A stretch of 64,000 nt of DNA from Tangfeifania diversioriginum (lineage in GTDB: Bacteria > Bacteroidota > Bacteroidia > Bacteroidales > Prolixibacteraceae): the NCBI RefSeq assembly GCF_900141875.1, contig NZ_FQZE01000004.1, positions 1 to 64,000 on the forward strand. The letters are read 5' to 3'. Every line of letters begins with the position of its first letter. Positions within the stretch are counted from its first letter, which is position 1. The position numbers were made by a program, and so were the translations under genes. Below the pieces are notes generated by a model, which saw nothing but the letters and a program-made list of their open reading frames with translations, was not told where the DNA came from and did not search any database. Positions 17,773 to 28,500 of this stretch are shown here, piece by piece.

Positions 17773-20268
17773 TTACAATGCCAGATTTACCACGGTAATT
17801 CCGGCACCGCCAAAATCCACATGTTCGTCTTTAAATGTGCGTACCATCGGTTCCGAGCGAAGGTAATTCCGGATGGTTTCTTTCAAAATGCCTGTGCCTT
17901 TCCCATGAAGAATGCGCAGTTGCGAAACTTCAAGCATGATGGCTTCGTCGATAAACTCCTGAATGTTTTGAATCGCTTCATCTGCTCGCTGCCCGCGAAT
18001 ATCGATTTCGGGTTTGAAACTCAGCCGCCGTTCCATCAGGTTACTTCCGGCTAAGTGCGAACCTCCCTGTTTTTGTCCTTTCTCCAGTTTCTTTGCCTCA
18101 TTGCTACTCAGTCGTTCCACCTGTTTGCGGGGAAGTGTGGTAATCATCTGCCCGAATGCTACCACTGCGTTCTTCTCATTCAGCTCAATCAGTTCGCCGG
18201 CAGTCTCTTGTCCTTTTATCTTGACTTTGTCGCCGGGTTTTAATTCTATCTGCTTTTCAGGTTCTTTTTTTGGAACCTTATTTTTAGATTCTTGTGGCCG
18301 GCGTTGATTTCGTTTTTCTTCCCTGCGGCGGAGTTTTTCCATTTTTGTAGCAATCCGGCTGTCGGTTTCATCCGATTTTTTGGCAACTTCATTTTTTAGC
18401 TTGCCCAGTTTTTCGCGTGCCTGTTTGGTTTTTTCTTTGTCGGCTTGTGCTTTTTTTATTTCCTGAATGGTATTTTCAATTCGTTTGTTTACGCTTGCCA
18501 GCAGCGCGTCGGCTTCTTCACGCGCTTTTTTCATGATTTCCTTGCGCTGATTCTGGATTTCTTTTAGCTCTTCCGCGTAATTGACTGCTGTATCGTCGAG
18601 GATTTTTTCCACCTTCCTGATTTTTTGCCGCTTGGTTTCCCAGTAGCGTTTGTCGCGGTTTATTTTGCGCAGGTTCCGATCAAAATCGATGTGTTTTTTG
18701 CCGACTTTGTTGGTGGCGGTTTCCAGAATTTCCTCCGGCAGCCCGATTTTCCGGGCAATTTCAAAAGCAAACGAACTGCCCGGTTTCCCAATTTCAAGTT
18801 TGAAAAGCGGGTTCATGTGCTGCGAATCGTATAACATGGCACCGTTTATAATTCCATCGGTGGCTGAAGCAAAGTGTTTCAGGTTGGTGTAGTGCGTAGT
18901 AATTACGCCAAAAGTGCGCAGGCGGTTTAGTTCGCCAAGGATCGATTCGGCTATGGCACCGCCCAACATCGGTTCAGTTCCTGAGCCAAATTCATCAATC
19001 AGAATTAATGTTCTTTCGTTGCAGTTCTTCACAAAATATTTCATGTTCATCAGGTGCGAACTGTAGGTGCTCAAATCGTTTTCCAGCGACTGCTCATCGC
19101 CGATGTCGATAAAAAGCTGGCTGAAAATTCCGGTTTTGCTCCCTTCCTGCAGCGGAATTAACAAACCACACTGCAGCATGTATTGCAACAATCCCACTGT
19201 TTTCAGGCAAACCGATTTACCTCCCGCATTCGGTCCTGAAATCAACAGGATATGATTTTGCGTGTCGAGCTGGATATCAAGTGGTACAATTTTGCGGTTC
19301 TCTTTTTTTAGCGCTTTTTGCAAAAGCGGATGCACTGCCTGCTGCCACTGAATAGTAGTAGTGTCATCTATTTCAGGGCGAATGCCGTCGAACTCAACTC
19401 CCAGCAGTCCTTTGGCACGTATAAAATCTATTTCGCCGAGAAATTCGTAGGAGTAAAACAGATCTTCTAAGTAGGGACGGATGTCGTTTGAAAAATCGGT
19501 GAGGATGCGCACCACCTCGCGGCGTTCGGCATATTCCAGTTCGCGGATTTCGTTGTTCATCTCCACAATTTCGTTGGGTTCCACATACGACGTTTTGCCG
19601 GTGCCCGACTCGTCGTAAACAATGCCTTTTATTTTGCGTTTGTTCGATGCCAGAACCGGAATCACCGCCCGGCCGTCGCGGATGGAAACCGATGCCTCTT
19701 CATCCACCAGCCCGTCTTTCTGGGCCTGTTTCAAAATGGCGTGCAGTCGTTTCGACATGTTTGAATTCAGCGATAAAATACTTTTCCGTATTTGCGCCAG
19801 TTCGGGCGATGCATTGTCGCGGATTTTTCCAAACTTGTTGATGATGGTGTCGATGCGATCGTAAATGTACGGAAAAACTTGCACCCGTTCAGTTTTCTTT
19901 TTCAGCAGCGGGAATACTTCTTCTTCCTGTTTTTGAAAAAATTGCACGATGGCACGCACTGCCTCCAGCGAGCGTTTCAGGTCGAACAGTTCGGCGGGCT
20001 CCAGGAAACGGCCTTCAATCTTAATTTTCTGAAGTGCCGGGCGCAAATCGTAAAAATGGTTGGCCGGAAAATTTTCAAACTCGCGAATGATACGGCAGAA
20101 TTCGGTTACCTCGCTTAACTGGTTCGTGACAACTTCAAACTTATCCTGAAACTGCATGTCATCCACCCATTCGTTTCCCATGGTACTGATGCACTTGTTG
20201 CGCAACATCTCACGGATGCGGTCGAACCCAATCTTTTCCTCAAAATGTTCAGGATAAATTTTTTGCAT
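17773..20268 (-). CDS. mutS2: Endonuclease MutS2
   Basis: This 831-aa cytosolic ATPase of the MutS family lacks the mismatch-recognition domain I and carries a C-terminal Smr nuclease domain. The N-terminal core/clamp helices are followed by Walker A GPNAGGKS (345-352) and Walker B LILIDEFGSG (421-430). A long Lys/Glu-rich coiled coil spans about 515-670. The Smr domain (about 756-831) contains IDIRGQRADEA and LRILHGKGTGILK. MutS2 acts on branched DNA to restrain recombination and, in some bacteria, on collided ribosomes. Length and domain order are normal. A -7 box lies just upstream of the ATG. Confidence 0.95.
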   Translation of the reverse strand: MQKIYPEHFEEKIGFDRIREMLRNKCISTMGNEWVDDMQFQDKFEVVTNQLSEVTEFCRIIREFENFPANHFYDLRPALQKIKIEGRFLEPAELFDLKRSLEAVRAIVQFFQKQEEEVFPLLKKKTERVQVFPYIYDRIDTIINKFGKIRDNASPELAQIRKSILSLNSNMSKRLHAILKQAQKDGLVDEEASVSIRDGRAVIPVLASNKRKIKGIVYDESGTGKTSYVEPNEIVEMNNEIRELEYAERREVVRILTDFSNDIRPYLEDLFYSYEFLGEIDFIRAKGLLGVEFDGIRPEIDDTTTIQWQQAVHPLLQKALKKENRKIVPLDIQLDTQNHILLISGPNAGGKSVCLKTVGLLQYMLQCGLLIPLQEGSKTGIFSQLFIDIGDEQSLENDLSTYSSHLMNMKYFVKNCNERTLILIDEFGSGTEPMLGGAIAESILGELNRLRTFGVITTHYTNLKHFASATDGIINGAMLYDSQHMNPLFKLEIGKPGSSFAFEIARKIGLPEEILETATNKVGKKHIDFDRNLRKINRDKRYWETKRQKIRKVEKILDDTAVNYAEELKEIQNQRKEIMKKAREEADALLASVNKRIENTIQEIKKAQADKEKTKQAREKLGKLKNEVAKKSDETDSRIATKMEKLRRREEKRNQRRPQESKNKVPKKEPEKQIELKPGDKVKIKGQETAGELIELNEKNAVVAFGQMITTLPRKQVERLSSNEAKKLEKGQKQGGSHLAGSNLMERRLSFKPEIDIRGQRADEAIQNIQEFIDEAIMLEVSQLRILHGKGTGILKETIRNYLRSEPMVRTFKDEHVDFGGAGITVVNLAL

Positions 20269-20285
20269 GGCTATAAATTTCAGCG

Positions 20286-20293
20286 CAAAAATA
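20286..20293 (-). promoter_or_regulatory. -7 box for mutS2
   Basis: On the minus strand this reads TATTTTTG, an exact TAnnTTTG match, 18 nt before the ATG. Confidence 0.5.
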
Positions 20294-20381
20294 GGGAATT
20301 TTTAGTATTCAGTCACAGTCGCAGTTTTCAGAAAGAAAAACAGGTTAAAAATTTGCTTATAAATTCAAAAATCAATTGTAA

Positions 20382-20401
20382 AGATGAAAGGCCGTTCATC
20401 T
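20382..20401 (-). terminator. Hairpin downstream of the alanine symporter gene
   Basis: AGATGAA and TTCATCT form a perfect 7-bp stem with a 6-nt loop, between the symporter stop and the mutS2 promoter. The T content after it on the minus strand is modest, so this is a weak terminator call. Confidence 0.35.
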
Positions 20402-20414
20402 CTTTTACTGTTAA

Positions 20415-20436
20415 ACTGAGACTGAGACTGAGACTG
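20415..20436. repeat. Short tandem repeat (ACTGAG)x3.7
   Basis: The hexamer ACTGAG is repeated three times plus ACTG, just after the symporter stop. It is a possible slippage site in non-coding DNA, with no other assigned role. Confidence 0.7.
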
Positions 20437-20444
20437 CCAACTTC

Positions 20445-22157
20445 CTAAAGTCCCCCCGAATTTTTCCCCGGAAAATGCTCGTGCCACTCTTGCCAGAAAA
20501 GTTTCACTTCCGATTTCATCTCTTTGTGCAGCGACAGAATACCAATCAGGTTGGGAATGGTCATCAGCGCAATGGTAATTCCCGAAAGTGTCCAAACAAT
20601 GGTAGTATCAGTAAACGATGCGAGGAAAAACCCGATAACATAAATAATTCGGTAATAAATAACGCCTTTTATTCCGAACAAATAGGTGACCGCCCGGCCA
20701 CCGTAATATGACCAGCTGATGGCTGTGGAAAATGCAAACATCAGCAACCCGATGGATACAATGTATTTCCCGTATTCGCCAAACCAACTACGGGTGAAGG
20801 CCACAGTGGTTAATGGCGCACTGTGCATCAACGATTTTCCGGAGAGTGTTACATTCTGTCCCGGTGTGAGGTTTCCATCAGCCAGTTCAATCGTTCCTGA
20901 ATAAGGTTCATCATTCATCCAAACTTTCACATCTTCAGCCACTGAACGGGCATGAAGAATAGTTGGCTGGTTTTGAATTTCCCCATCAGAAACATTCAGC
21001 GTACCTGTAAATAGCGGCAAATCTTCTCTTTCCAGCAGGAAGTCGGCCAGTTGTTGTTTTTCCGTTTCATTGGTTTCCGAATAGTTTCCTTTGAGAACAA
21101 TCATATCTACCGATTGGAACTGGTTCTCAATTTTTTCAGACCACACGCCCGATGATAAAATTACCAGTCCGGTGAGCGTGCAAATAATAATGGTATCGAT
21201 AAACGGTTCGAGCAGTGCCACCAGTCCTTCCGAAACCGGTTCGTGGGCGCGTGCCGCGGCGTGGGCAATGGGCGCCGATCCCTGGCCAGCCTCGTTGGAA
21301 AACAACCCGCGGTTGACGCCCCGGTTAAATGCAAAGGCAATGCTGCCGCCCAGAAACCCTCCGGCTGCTGCTGACCCTGTAAATACATCGCCGATGATGG
21401 CAGAAATAGAAGGGATTATGTTATCATAATTGTAGGCGATTACTGCTATGGCCCCGATGAAATAAACCACAGCCATAATCGGCACCAGTCGGGAGGTAAC
21501 TTTTGCAATGCGCTTGATTCCGCCCAGGATTACCATGGCCAGAAAAACCGAAAGTACCGCGCCGGTAAGGATGTGGTTCAGCCCGAATGTTTCGAACATG
21601 GAGTTGGCGATGCTGTTGATTTGCGGCAGGTTGCCGGTGCCAAACGACGAAAGTATGGTAGCCACGGCAAAAATAGCCCCCAGCCATTTTCCTGTGTTGA
21701 TTACCTTTTTGTTTTTAAGTTGAATGTTGAGCCGCTTCCGCATGTAATACATCGGGCCGCCGGCAATTGAACCGTCTTCCGCTTTTTCGCGGTATTTGTG
21801 CGAGAGGGTGACTTCCACAAATTTGGTGGTCATACCTACGGCTGCGGTCACCAGCATCCAGAAAAGCGCTGCCGGTCCGCCCAGGTGAATGGCCAGTGCC
21901 ACCCCGGCAATGTTTCCGGTGCCAACTGTTCCCGAGAGTGCAGTGGTAAGTGCCTGAAAATGTGAGGTGTCTCCTTCATCTCCTTCTTTGTCGAATTTTC
22001 CACGGACAATGCGCAGTGAGTGACGCAGGTAGCGGAATTGCGGGAATTTTAAATAAATGGTGAAAAACAGTCCGGTTCCGAGCAATAAAAAAACGAACCA
22101 TTGCGATCCGCCGATAAATCCGTCAATAACTGAGAGAAAATCGTTGATTTGATTCAT
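20445..22157 (-). CDS. Alanine/glycine:cation symporter (AGCS family)
   Basis: This 570-aa inner-membrane transporter takes up alanine or glycine with Na+ (or H+). Family signatures are clear: [56 protein letters not shown] and [16 protein letters not shown]. About ten hydrophobic segments are visible. Compared with standard AlsT/DagA proteins of about 450-490 aa, there is an extra hydrophilic block at residues 341-446, between the segment ending LVILSSGVW and the conserved [10 protein letters not shown]. This block is beta-like ([22 protein letters not shown]) and is probably a soluble domain of this lineage. The gene appears to be monocistronic. Confidence 0.9.
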   Translation of the reverse strand: MNQINDFLSVIDGFIGGSQWFVFLLLGTGLFFTIYLKFPQFRYLRHSLRIVRGKFDKEGDEGDTSHFQALTTALSGTVGTGNIAGVALAIHLGGPAALFWMLVTAAVGMTTKFVEVTLSHKYREKAEDGSIAGGPMYYMRKRLNIQLKNKKVINTGKWLGAIFAVATILSSFGTGNLPQINSIANSMFETFGLNHILTGAVLSVFLAMVILGGIKRIAKVTSRLVPIMAVVYFIGAIAVIAYNYDNIIPSISAIIGDVFTGSAAAGGFLGGSIAFAFNRGVNRGLFSNEAGQGSAPIAHAAARAHEPVSEGLVALLEPFIDTIIICTLTGLVILSSGVWSEKIENQFQSVDMIVLKGNYSETNETEKQQLADFLLEREDLPLFTGTLNVSDGEIQNQPTILHARSVAEDVKVWMNDEPYSGTIELADGNLTPGQNVTLSGKSLMHSAPLTTVAFTRSWFGEYGKYIVSIGLLMFAFSTAISWSYYGGRAVTYLFGIKGVIYYRIIYVIGFFLASFTDTTIVWTLSGITIALMTIPNLIGILSLHKEMKSEVKLFWQEWHEHFPGKNSGGL

Positions 22158-22262
22158 ATCAGGCTAAGTTTTGTTTGCGCTAAAATAGCAATTGATCTAA
22201 AGAATAATTCTGATTGATAAAAAGATTTTTCATAAATTAGCTTCAAATTTAAAAAACAAGCC

Positions 22263-22511
22263 ATGTTACCAAGATTTTTATTAGCCGACAATTCACTGGA
22301 AACACCCGACACTATTTTCGTTGTACACACCGAATCGCCCCGTTTTATTATTGAAGCCGACATTGATGATTTTTGGAGCAACCAGGTCATTCACTGGATT
22401 GACGGAGAGCCCGGAGACGAAGACACCGTGGGACAACTGATTGAGGAAGCTGAAGAGTTCCTGGAAAAAGAGTTTGAAAACGAAGAGTTTCTCGACGAGG
22501 AAGAAGATTAG
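22263..22511 (+). CDS. Small acidic conserved hypothetical protein
   Basis: This 82-aa protein ends in a very acidic helix (about residues 57-82, mostly Glu and Asp). The N-terminal half has beta strands (TIFVVHTESPRFIIEADIDDFW) that look like a folded domain. It has no signal peptide. I recognise it only as a type of small ORF commonly seen in Bacteroidales, with no known function. It lies between two genes on the opposite strand and is followed by a hairpin that could serve as terminator for it and tex. Confidence 0.65.
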   Translation: MLPRFLLADNSLETPDTIFVVHTESPRFIIEADIDDFWSNQVIHWIDGEPGDEDTVGQLIEEAEEFLEKEFENEEFLDEEED

Positions 22512-22529
22512 TTTGTATTTATACCTTAA

Positions 22530-22562
22530 GTCATAGTTTCACTCAAAGTGAGGCTATGACTG
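22530..22562. terminator. Bidirectional hairpin between the small acidic gene and tex
   Basis: AGTCATAG pairs with CTATGACT and the inner CACT pairs with AGTG, giving a long stem in the convergent gap 19 bp after one stop and 5 bp before the other. Neither side has a long T-run, so function is inferred from position. Confidence 0.5.
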
Positions 22563-22566
22563 TCCT

Positions 22567-24702
22567 TTAATCCTGCTCCACCCCTTTTAGTGAAAGCTGA
22601 ATCCGTTTCCGTTCCACATCCACCTCTTTCACCCGCACTTTTACATGCTGGTGCAGTTTCACAATTTCATTCGGGTCGGAAATAAACCGGTCGGCCATTT
22701 CCGAAATGTGTATCAGCCCCGATTGTTTCACACCCACATCCACAAAAGCGCCAAATTTGGTGATGTTGTTCACAATTCCCGGCACTTCCATGCCTTCGCG
22801 CAAATCGTCAATGGAGAAAATACCGTCGGCAAATTCAAATACTTTTATCGGTTTCCGCGGGTCGCGACCGGGTTTGAGCAGTTCGTCTTTAATGTCGTTC
22901 AACGTGGGCAGCCCGGTTTCTTCAGTCACATATTTTTGAAGATCGATTTGATTTACCAGCTCTTCATTCTGAATTAAATCGCTGATGTTGCATTTCAAAT
23001 CCGCTGCCATTTTTTTGACGATTAAATACGATTCGGGGTGCACTGCCGAGTTATCCAGCGGATTTTTGCCATCCGGAATTCGCAGGAATCCGGCAGCCTG
23101 TTCATAAGCTTTTGGTCCCATCCGGGAGACTTTTTTCAGTTCGTCGCGCGAGGCAAACAATCCATTTTCTTTCCGGGTTTCCACAATGTTTTCTGCCAGT
23201 TGCGGCCCGAGCCCTGAAATGTAATTCAGTAGGTGCTGACTGGCGGTGTTCAGGTTTACGCCCACTGCATTCACGCTTAGCTCGACTACTGAATCGAGGC
23301 TGTTTTTTAGTTTCTTCTGATCTACATCGTGCTGGTATTGGCCCACACCAATGCTTTTCGGATCGATTTTCACAAGTTCTGCTAGTGGATCCATCAAACG
23401 CCGACCGATGGAAACTGCGCCACGTACCGTTACATCATATTGTGGAAATTCCTTGCGCGCTACCGAGGAGGCAGAATACACCGAAGCGCCGTCTTCGTTC
23501 ACCACATAAACGCGGATGTCGCGGTTGTAGCGCAACCGTTTTATAAATGCTTCGGTTTCTCTGCCGGCGGTTCCGTTGCCAATAGCAATCGCCTCAATCT
23601 GGTACATCTCCACCATTGTCGTGATTTTCTTGGCGGCCAGCTTTTTTTCTTCCTGTGGTTTATGTGGGTAAATATTTTCGTTGTGCAACAAGTTGCCTTG
23701 TTCGTCGAGGCAAACCACCTTGCAGCCGGTGCGGTAACCGGGATCGATAGCCAGTGTTCGTTTTTGTCCGAGTGGCGGTGCCAGCAACAATTGGCGCAAA
23801 TTTTCCGCAAAAACACCAATTGCATCCTCGTCGGCTTTTTCTTTGGAAAGCTGCGAAAATTCGGTTTCTATGGAAGGTTCAATCAAACGTTTGTAGCTGT
23901 CTTTCACTGCCATTTCCACGTGGCGCGAACTTTCATTTTGTCCTTTTACAAAAAAGCGGGTGAGGTTTTCCAGCGGGCGGGTTTCATCGGGTTTTACCGA
24001 AACACGCAAAAATCCTTCCTTTTCGCCGCGGCGCATGGCCAGCAACCTGTGCGAAGGGCATTTCTTCAGCGGTTCGTTCCAGTCGAAATAATCGCGGTAC
24101 TTGGCAGCTTCCTCCTCTTTTCCTTTGATCACTTTTGAAGTGATTACGGCCTCTTTTTCAAAGGCCCGCCGCACGATGTTTCGGGCTTTTTCGTTTTCGC
24201 TGATCCACTCCGCAATAATGTCGCGTGCCCCGGCCAGAGCATCTTCCGGGGTTTGAATGTCTTCGTTCAAGAACAACTGTGCTCTTGATTCCGGATCGCG
24301 TTCAAATTGTTTCATTACAATTTTTGCCAGCGGCTCCAATCCGCGCTCCCGGGCGATGGTAGCTTTGGTGCGCCGCTTGGGTTTGTAGGGGAGGTAAATA
24401 TCTTCCAATTCAACCGGATCGTAGCAGTTTTGAATCCGGGTTTTCAGTTCGGGTGTCAGTTGTTCCTGTTCATCAATGGTTTTCAGAACGGTTTCCTTGC
24501 GTTTTTCCAGCTCCGTAAATTTTTCGTCTTGCTCTTTTATTTGCAAAACCTGCATTTCATCGAGGCTGCCGGTGCGCTCTTTCCGGTAGCGAGAGATAAA
24601 CGGAACGGTTGCTCCTTCGTTCAATAATTCAATGGTGTTGGTAACCTGTTTTTCGCGGATGCCCAGTTGCCGGGCTATGATTTCGATAATTGTCTGATTC
24701 AT
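22567..24702 (-). CDS. tex: Tex-family S1 RNA-binding transcription accessory protein
   Basis: This 711-aa cytosolic protein has the full Tex layout. The N-terminal helical part includes GATVPFISRYRKERTGSLDE and YLPYKPKRRTKATIARERGLEPLA. The YqgF/RNase H-like domain (about 320-450) includes LAIDPGYRTGCKVVCLD and AIAIGNGTAGRETEAF. HhH motifs include LNTASQHLLNYISGLGP, and a C-terminal S1 domain (about 635-711) has GIVNNITKFGAFVDVGVKQSGLIHISEM. Tex binds nucleic acid and affects transcription and stress tolerance. Length is slightly under the usual 720-780. A -7 box sits 18 nt before the ATG. Confidence 0.95.
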   Translation of the reverse strand: MNQTIIEIIARQLGIREKQVTNTIELLNEGATVPFISRYRKERTGSLDEMQVLQIKEQDEKFTELEKRKETVLKTIDEQEQLTPELKTRIQNCYDPVELEDIYLPYKPKRRTKATIARERGLEPLAKIVMKQFERDPESRAQLFLNEDIQTPEDALAGARDIIAEWISENEKARNIVRRAFEKEAVITSKVIKGKEEEAAKYRDYFDWNEPLKKCPSHRLLAMRRGEKEGFLRVSVKPDETRPLENLTRFFVKGQNESSRHVEMAVKDSYKRLIEPSIETEFSQLSKEKADEDAIGVFAENLRQLLLAPPLGQKRTLAIDPGYRTGCKVVCLDEQGNLLHNENIYPHKPQEEKKLAAKKITTMVEMYQIEAIAIGNGTAGRETEAFIKRLRYNRDIRVYVVNEDGASVYSASSVARKEFPQYDVTVRGAVSIGRRLMDPLAELVKIDPKSIGVGQYQHDVDQKKLKNSLDSVVELSVNAVGVNLNTASQHLLNYISGLGPQLAENIVETRKENGLFASRDELKKVSRMGPKAYEQAAGFLRIPDGKNPLDNSAVHPESYLIVKKMAADLKCNISDLIQNEELVNQIDLQKYVTEETGLPTLNDIKDELLKPGRDPRKPIKVFEFADGIFSIDDLREGMEVPGIVNNITKFGAFVDVGVKQSGLIHISEMADRFISDPNEIVKLHQHVKVRVKEVDVERKRIQLSLKGVEQD

Positions 24703-24719
24703 TTAAATGCTGTTTTGTG

Positions 24720-24727
24720 CAAAGGTA
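24720..24727 (-). promoter_or_regulatory. -7 box for tex
   Basis: On the minus strand this reads TACCTTTG, an exact TAnnTTTG match just upstream of the tex ATG. Confidence 0.5.
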
Positions 24728-24872
24728 GGAAAGATTTTTTGGAGCTGGTTTTTCTTTTATAGCAGTTACAGCGGGGCATGAATTCCTAAGTCATTTTTTT
24801 TGAAAATGAAAGTGAAAGTTTATTTTGATTGACGGAATTTTCTTATCCTGGAGCTTTTGCGACTGCTTTGAA

Positions 24873-25118
24873 TTATGCTAAGAACAGTAATTTTTTTTGA
24901 TTTTCCCATCGTTCTTTTGCCTGGTAAATGTCGGTTGTCGGAGACTCTTCAGCATATTCAATCCAGTTTTTAAAGTCATTCTCAGAAATAGCTTCGCCGG
25001 GCAAAGAATATGAATTGATATCCGGTTCATTCAGAATACGGATTAACTTATTTTTCTCCAGTTTTTTGAGTTCTTCCAATGAATCTTCACCTGTTATTTC
25101 TATTCTTATTGTTTGCAT
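24873..25118 (-). CDS. Small antitoxin-like protein without visible toxin partner
   Basis: This 81-aa protein starts MQTIRIEITGEDSLEELKKLEKNKLIRIL and ends in a helix with AKERWENQKKLL. The layout, a beta strand with helix and then a C-terminal helix carrying WE and basic residues, is like antitoxins paired with RelE/ParE toxins in Bacteroidota and Cyanobacteria. No toxin-size ORF follows in the 170 bp before tex or precedes it, so it is either solitary or a remnant of a pair. The antitoxin role is an inference from form. Confidence 0.5.
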   Translation of the reverse strand: MQTIRIEITGEDSLEELKKLEKNKLIRILNEPDINSYSLPGEAISENDFKNWIEYAEESPTTDIYQAKERWENQKKLLFLA

Positions 25119-25350
25119 GATTACTCTATGTTTTGATTATCAGGAATTAGATGAAACTAATTCTGTTATTTACAATAATAATCTATTTTTTGAATATCAG
25201 AAAATCATTTATTGGTGAAACTTAGGAACAGCTAATTTTAAAAAAAAGGTAATGTCAGAATAATCCAATCATTTGTTTTTTAAGCTGAATCATTTTTTCT
25301 ATTTTTATAAATTGATAATAAACACGAAACCAATACAAACCAAAACCGGT

Positions 25351-25482
25351 ATGAAAAATCTTTTATTCTTCTTTTTTTTGTTTCCACAACTTCTGTTTGC
25401 CCAAAAAGTTATTGTCCTTTCCGTTAATCAGCCGCCCGAATTTGGTTTTTCGGTGAATAAAACCGATATCACTATTTTTTAA
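25351..25482 (+). pseudogene. Truncated secreted-protein N-terminus
   Basis: Only 43 codons: a convincing signal peptide (MKNLLFFFFLFPQLLFAQ), then about 25 residues (VIVLSVNQPPEFGFSVNKTDITIF) that read like the start of an Ig-like or PKD-like domain of a T9SS cargo protein, then TAA in a T/A-rich run. No continuation is seen in the other frames. It is probably the broken 5' end of a gene whose body was lost when the following large gene arrived or recombined. A tiny genuine peptide gene is less likely. Confidence 0.5.
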
Positions 25483-25528
25483 AGGTGTTTAATGAAACTA
25501 TGTTTAATCTTCTATTGCATTTATATTC

Positions 25529-28500
25529 ATGAAAAAGACTAAAACAAACCGATCTAAAAGAGTTTTGCTTGTTATTATTTTAATAATATTTTCAGTTAAT
25601 TTGTCCTCACAAACTAAAGATTTTGCATATACAATAGGAACTTCAGACGATCAAATTCAACCAGGAACATCAAAATTGTTCTATGTTCAGGTTACAGGAA
25701 TACCAAGTGGAGCGATAATTACAGATGTTCAAGCAAAATTTGACTACATAGCATATGGTGTCGTTCAGAATTATGTAAGTTGTAGATTTAATAAAGGAAC
25801 TGACCCCGGTACTTATGGAGGTGTAAGCCTTGTTTCACAAGGAGATTTACCCGAAGGAAATCCTGGGTCATATGGTTATGTCTCAATGACTAATTGGAAT
25901 AATCAAACCTCTATTAATACGAATTATTACTTTCGGTTTTTTCTTGAGTCTGGTTCAGAATATACTTGTACAATTAAAAAGGTTTATTTAAGAATTACTT
26001 ATGCGCAACCTGACATAACAGTTATTTCTCCAAATGGTAATGAACTATTATATACCGGTTCAAATTATACAATTCAATGGAACAGTTCTAATGTTACTGG
26101 TAGTATTCAAATCGATTTATATAAAAGCAATACTAATATTCAACGACTTGCATCTAGTGCTTCAAATACAGGAACATATCCTTTCAATCCATCATCTTCA
26201 TTGACAAATGGTAATGACTACAGAATAGGAATTAGTGCCATGAATGGCAGTGTTTGGGATTTTAGTGATTCATATTTTTCTATTATATCAATTAATCCAC
26301 AAGTTGCGGTTTCACCCACAAGCGGGAGTGACGGGACCACGTTTACCCAGACAGGTTCGGGCTTTACCCCTGGCGGGACAGCCACGTTGTATTTTGACGG
26401 ACCTGACGGTGCCACGAGCTTAACGAAGAGCGTCAACAGCAGCGGGGAGTACACCAACACCTGGACATGCGATGCCTGCCCAGACGGGGATTATAGTTAC
26501 TATGCCAAGGACAACAGCAGCAATAAGACCAGCAACACCGTTCCCTTCAGTGTTTTCACAGCCAGCCCCCAGGTTGCGGTTTCACCCACAAGCGGGAGCG
26601 ACGGGACCACGTTTACCCAGACAGGTTCGGGCTTTACCCCTGGCGGGACAGCCACGTTGTATTTTGACGGACCTGACGGTGCCACGAGCTTAACGAAGAG
26701 CGTCAACAGCAGCGGGGAGTACACCAACACCTGGACATGCGATGCCTGCCCAGACGGGGATTATAGTTACTATGCCAAGGACAACAGCAGCAATAAGACC
26801 AGCAACACCTTTACCTTCAGTGTTTTCACAGATGACAGCTTTCCTGAGTTTATTGATGTTGTTTTATCATCAGATGCAACTTTACCTGAAAAAATATATT
26901 TTAGTGGAACGGTAAAAGATGATTATGGACTGAAAAGCATAACAATAACCGTGAGCGGCCCTAATGTAACCGATTATGAAGCTTTTAGTGATCCCCTATC
27001 TGAAGAAACGGCACTGGATTTATCAAGTTATTATTTTGACAGCGGCAACCCGTACTATGCGAACACGGCGGGCAGCTATACTGTAACCCTGACCATTACC
27101 GACACCAAGGGGCAGACCCAATCACAAAGTTTTAATATTAACGTATCACAGGATAACCCACCGTCATTTTCGGGTGCAAGCCTTGCTTCAAGTGTGCAGT
27201 ATCCCGATACGGTTTATTTTGAAGGTAGTGCAACGGACGATCATGGCCTGGAAAGCATAACAATGACCATAAGCGGGCCTAATGTAACCGATTATGAAGC
27301 TTTTAGTGAAACATTATCAGGTGAAAAAACACTTGATTTATCAAATTATTACTTTGACAGTAGCAATCCTGACTATGCAAACACCGCAGGGAGTTATACT
27401 GTAACCCTATCATTGAAAAATATAAATAATAAAACCACATCAAAAAATTTTAATGTTCAAGTTTTCCAGGAAACGACGCCTAATCTACCTGATTTAACAA
27501 TTGAAGCATTTAACATTTCAGGTAATTTAGATAAAGGTCGTTCTTATCAAATACCTGTGCAGATTGAACTTAAAAACGGGTATTTATCAGAAGGAAGCTA
27601 TGTTGATGCTAAATTGTTTTTATCAACCATAAATTATTTAGACAGCGATAAAACACTGTTATGGTCTAGTAATAACGAAAAACCTGATTTCCCAAATTCT
27701 GAATTAAATACATCTGGGAATGAAAATGTTAATGCGACAATAAAAGTTTCTGGTGATATAACTGTTGGAAACTATTTTATAATTGCGATTGTGGATGAAG
27801 TCAACTATCATCCCGAAAACAATGAAACAAACAATACAAGTGTTTATCCCATTTCAGTCAATGATCCGAATCAACCAATTGATGAACCAATTGATGATTA
27901 TCCCGAAGTATATAAAAATTCAACCAGTTGCAGTGATGGTGATGATAAGTGTGTTGCAGATATCTGGGCTTTTTATCGCAGAGAATGTACATCATTTGTT
28001 TGCTGGCGGATTAACCGTGATTTAGGGCATACTCAATTGCAATCAACAGATCCTTTTAGAAATTATAGTGTTTTTGGAGAAAGCACACATTTAAGCCATG
28101 CAAAGAATTGGGCAGGCATATTGGAAGATTTAGGTTACAGAGTTGACGAAATGCCTCAAAAAGGTGCAATCGCACACTGGGATTATGGAACTTATGGACA
28201 TGTCGCATATGTTCATTCAGTCAATGCTGATAATACAGTAAATATTGAAGAGTATAATTATAGTCTTACTGGTGAATATTCATATCGTAAAAATGTTAAT
28301 GATGTACAACAATACATTCATATTTTAGAAGGCAAAATCGATGTAGACAATCCACCAACGTTTATTAATGCTTCTTTGCCCTACGAATATGAGATTCCTC
28401 AAAAAGAGTATTTTTCGGGTACTGTTAATGACGACAATGGCCTCCAAAGCATAACCATGCTGGTAAACGGGAAAAAAATTTTTACAAATGATCTTTCTGG

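Noticed and set aside
20415-20436. Hexamer repeat as phase-variation switch
   Set aside because: It lies after a stop codon and is not placed in a coding region or in a promoter spacer, so slippage would have no obvious effect.
26303-26831. Direct repeats considered as CRISPR or satellite DNA
   Set aside because: The units are 270 bp, contiguous, in frame and encode a repeated protein module; there are no spacers.
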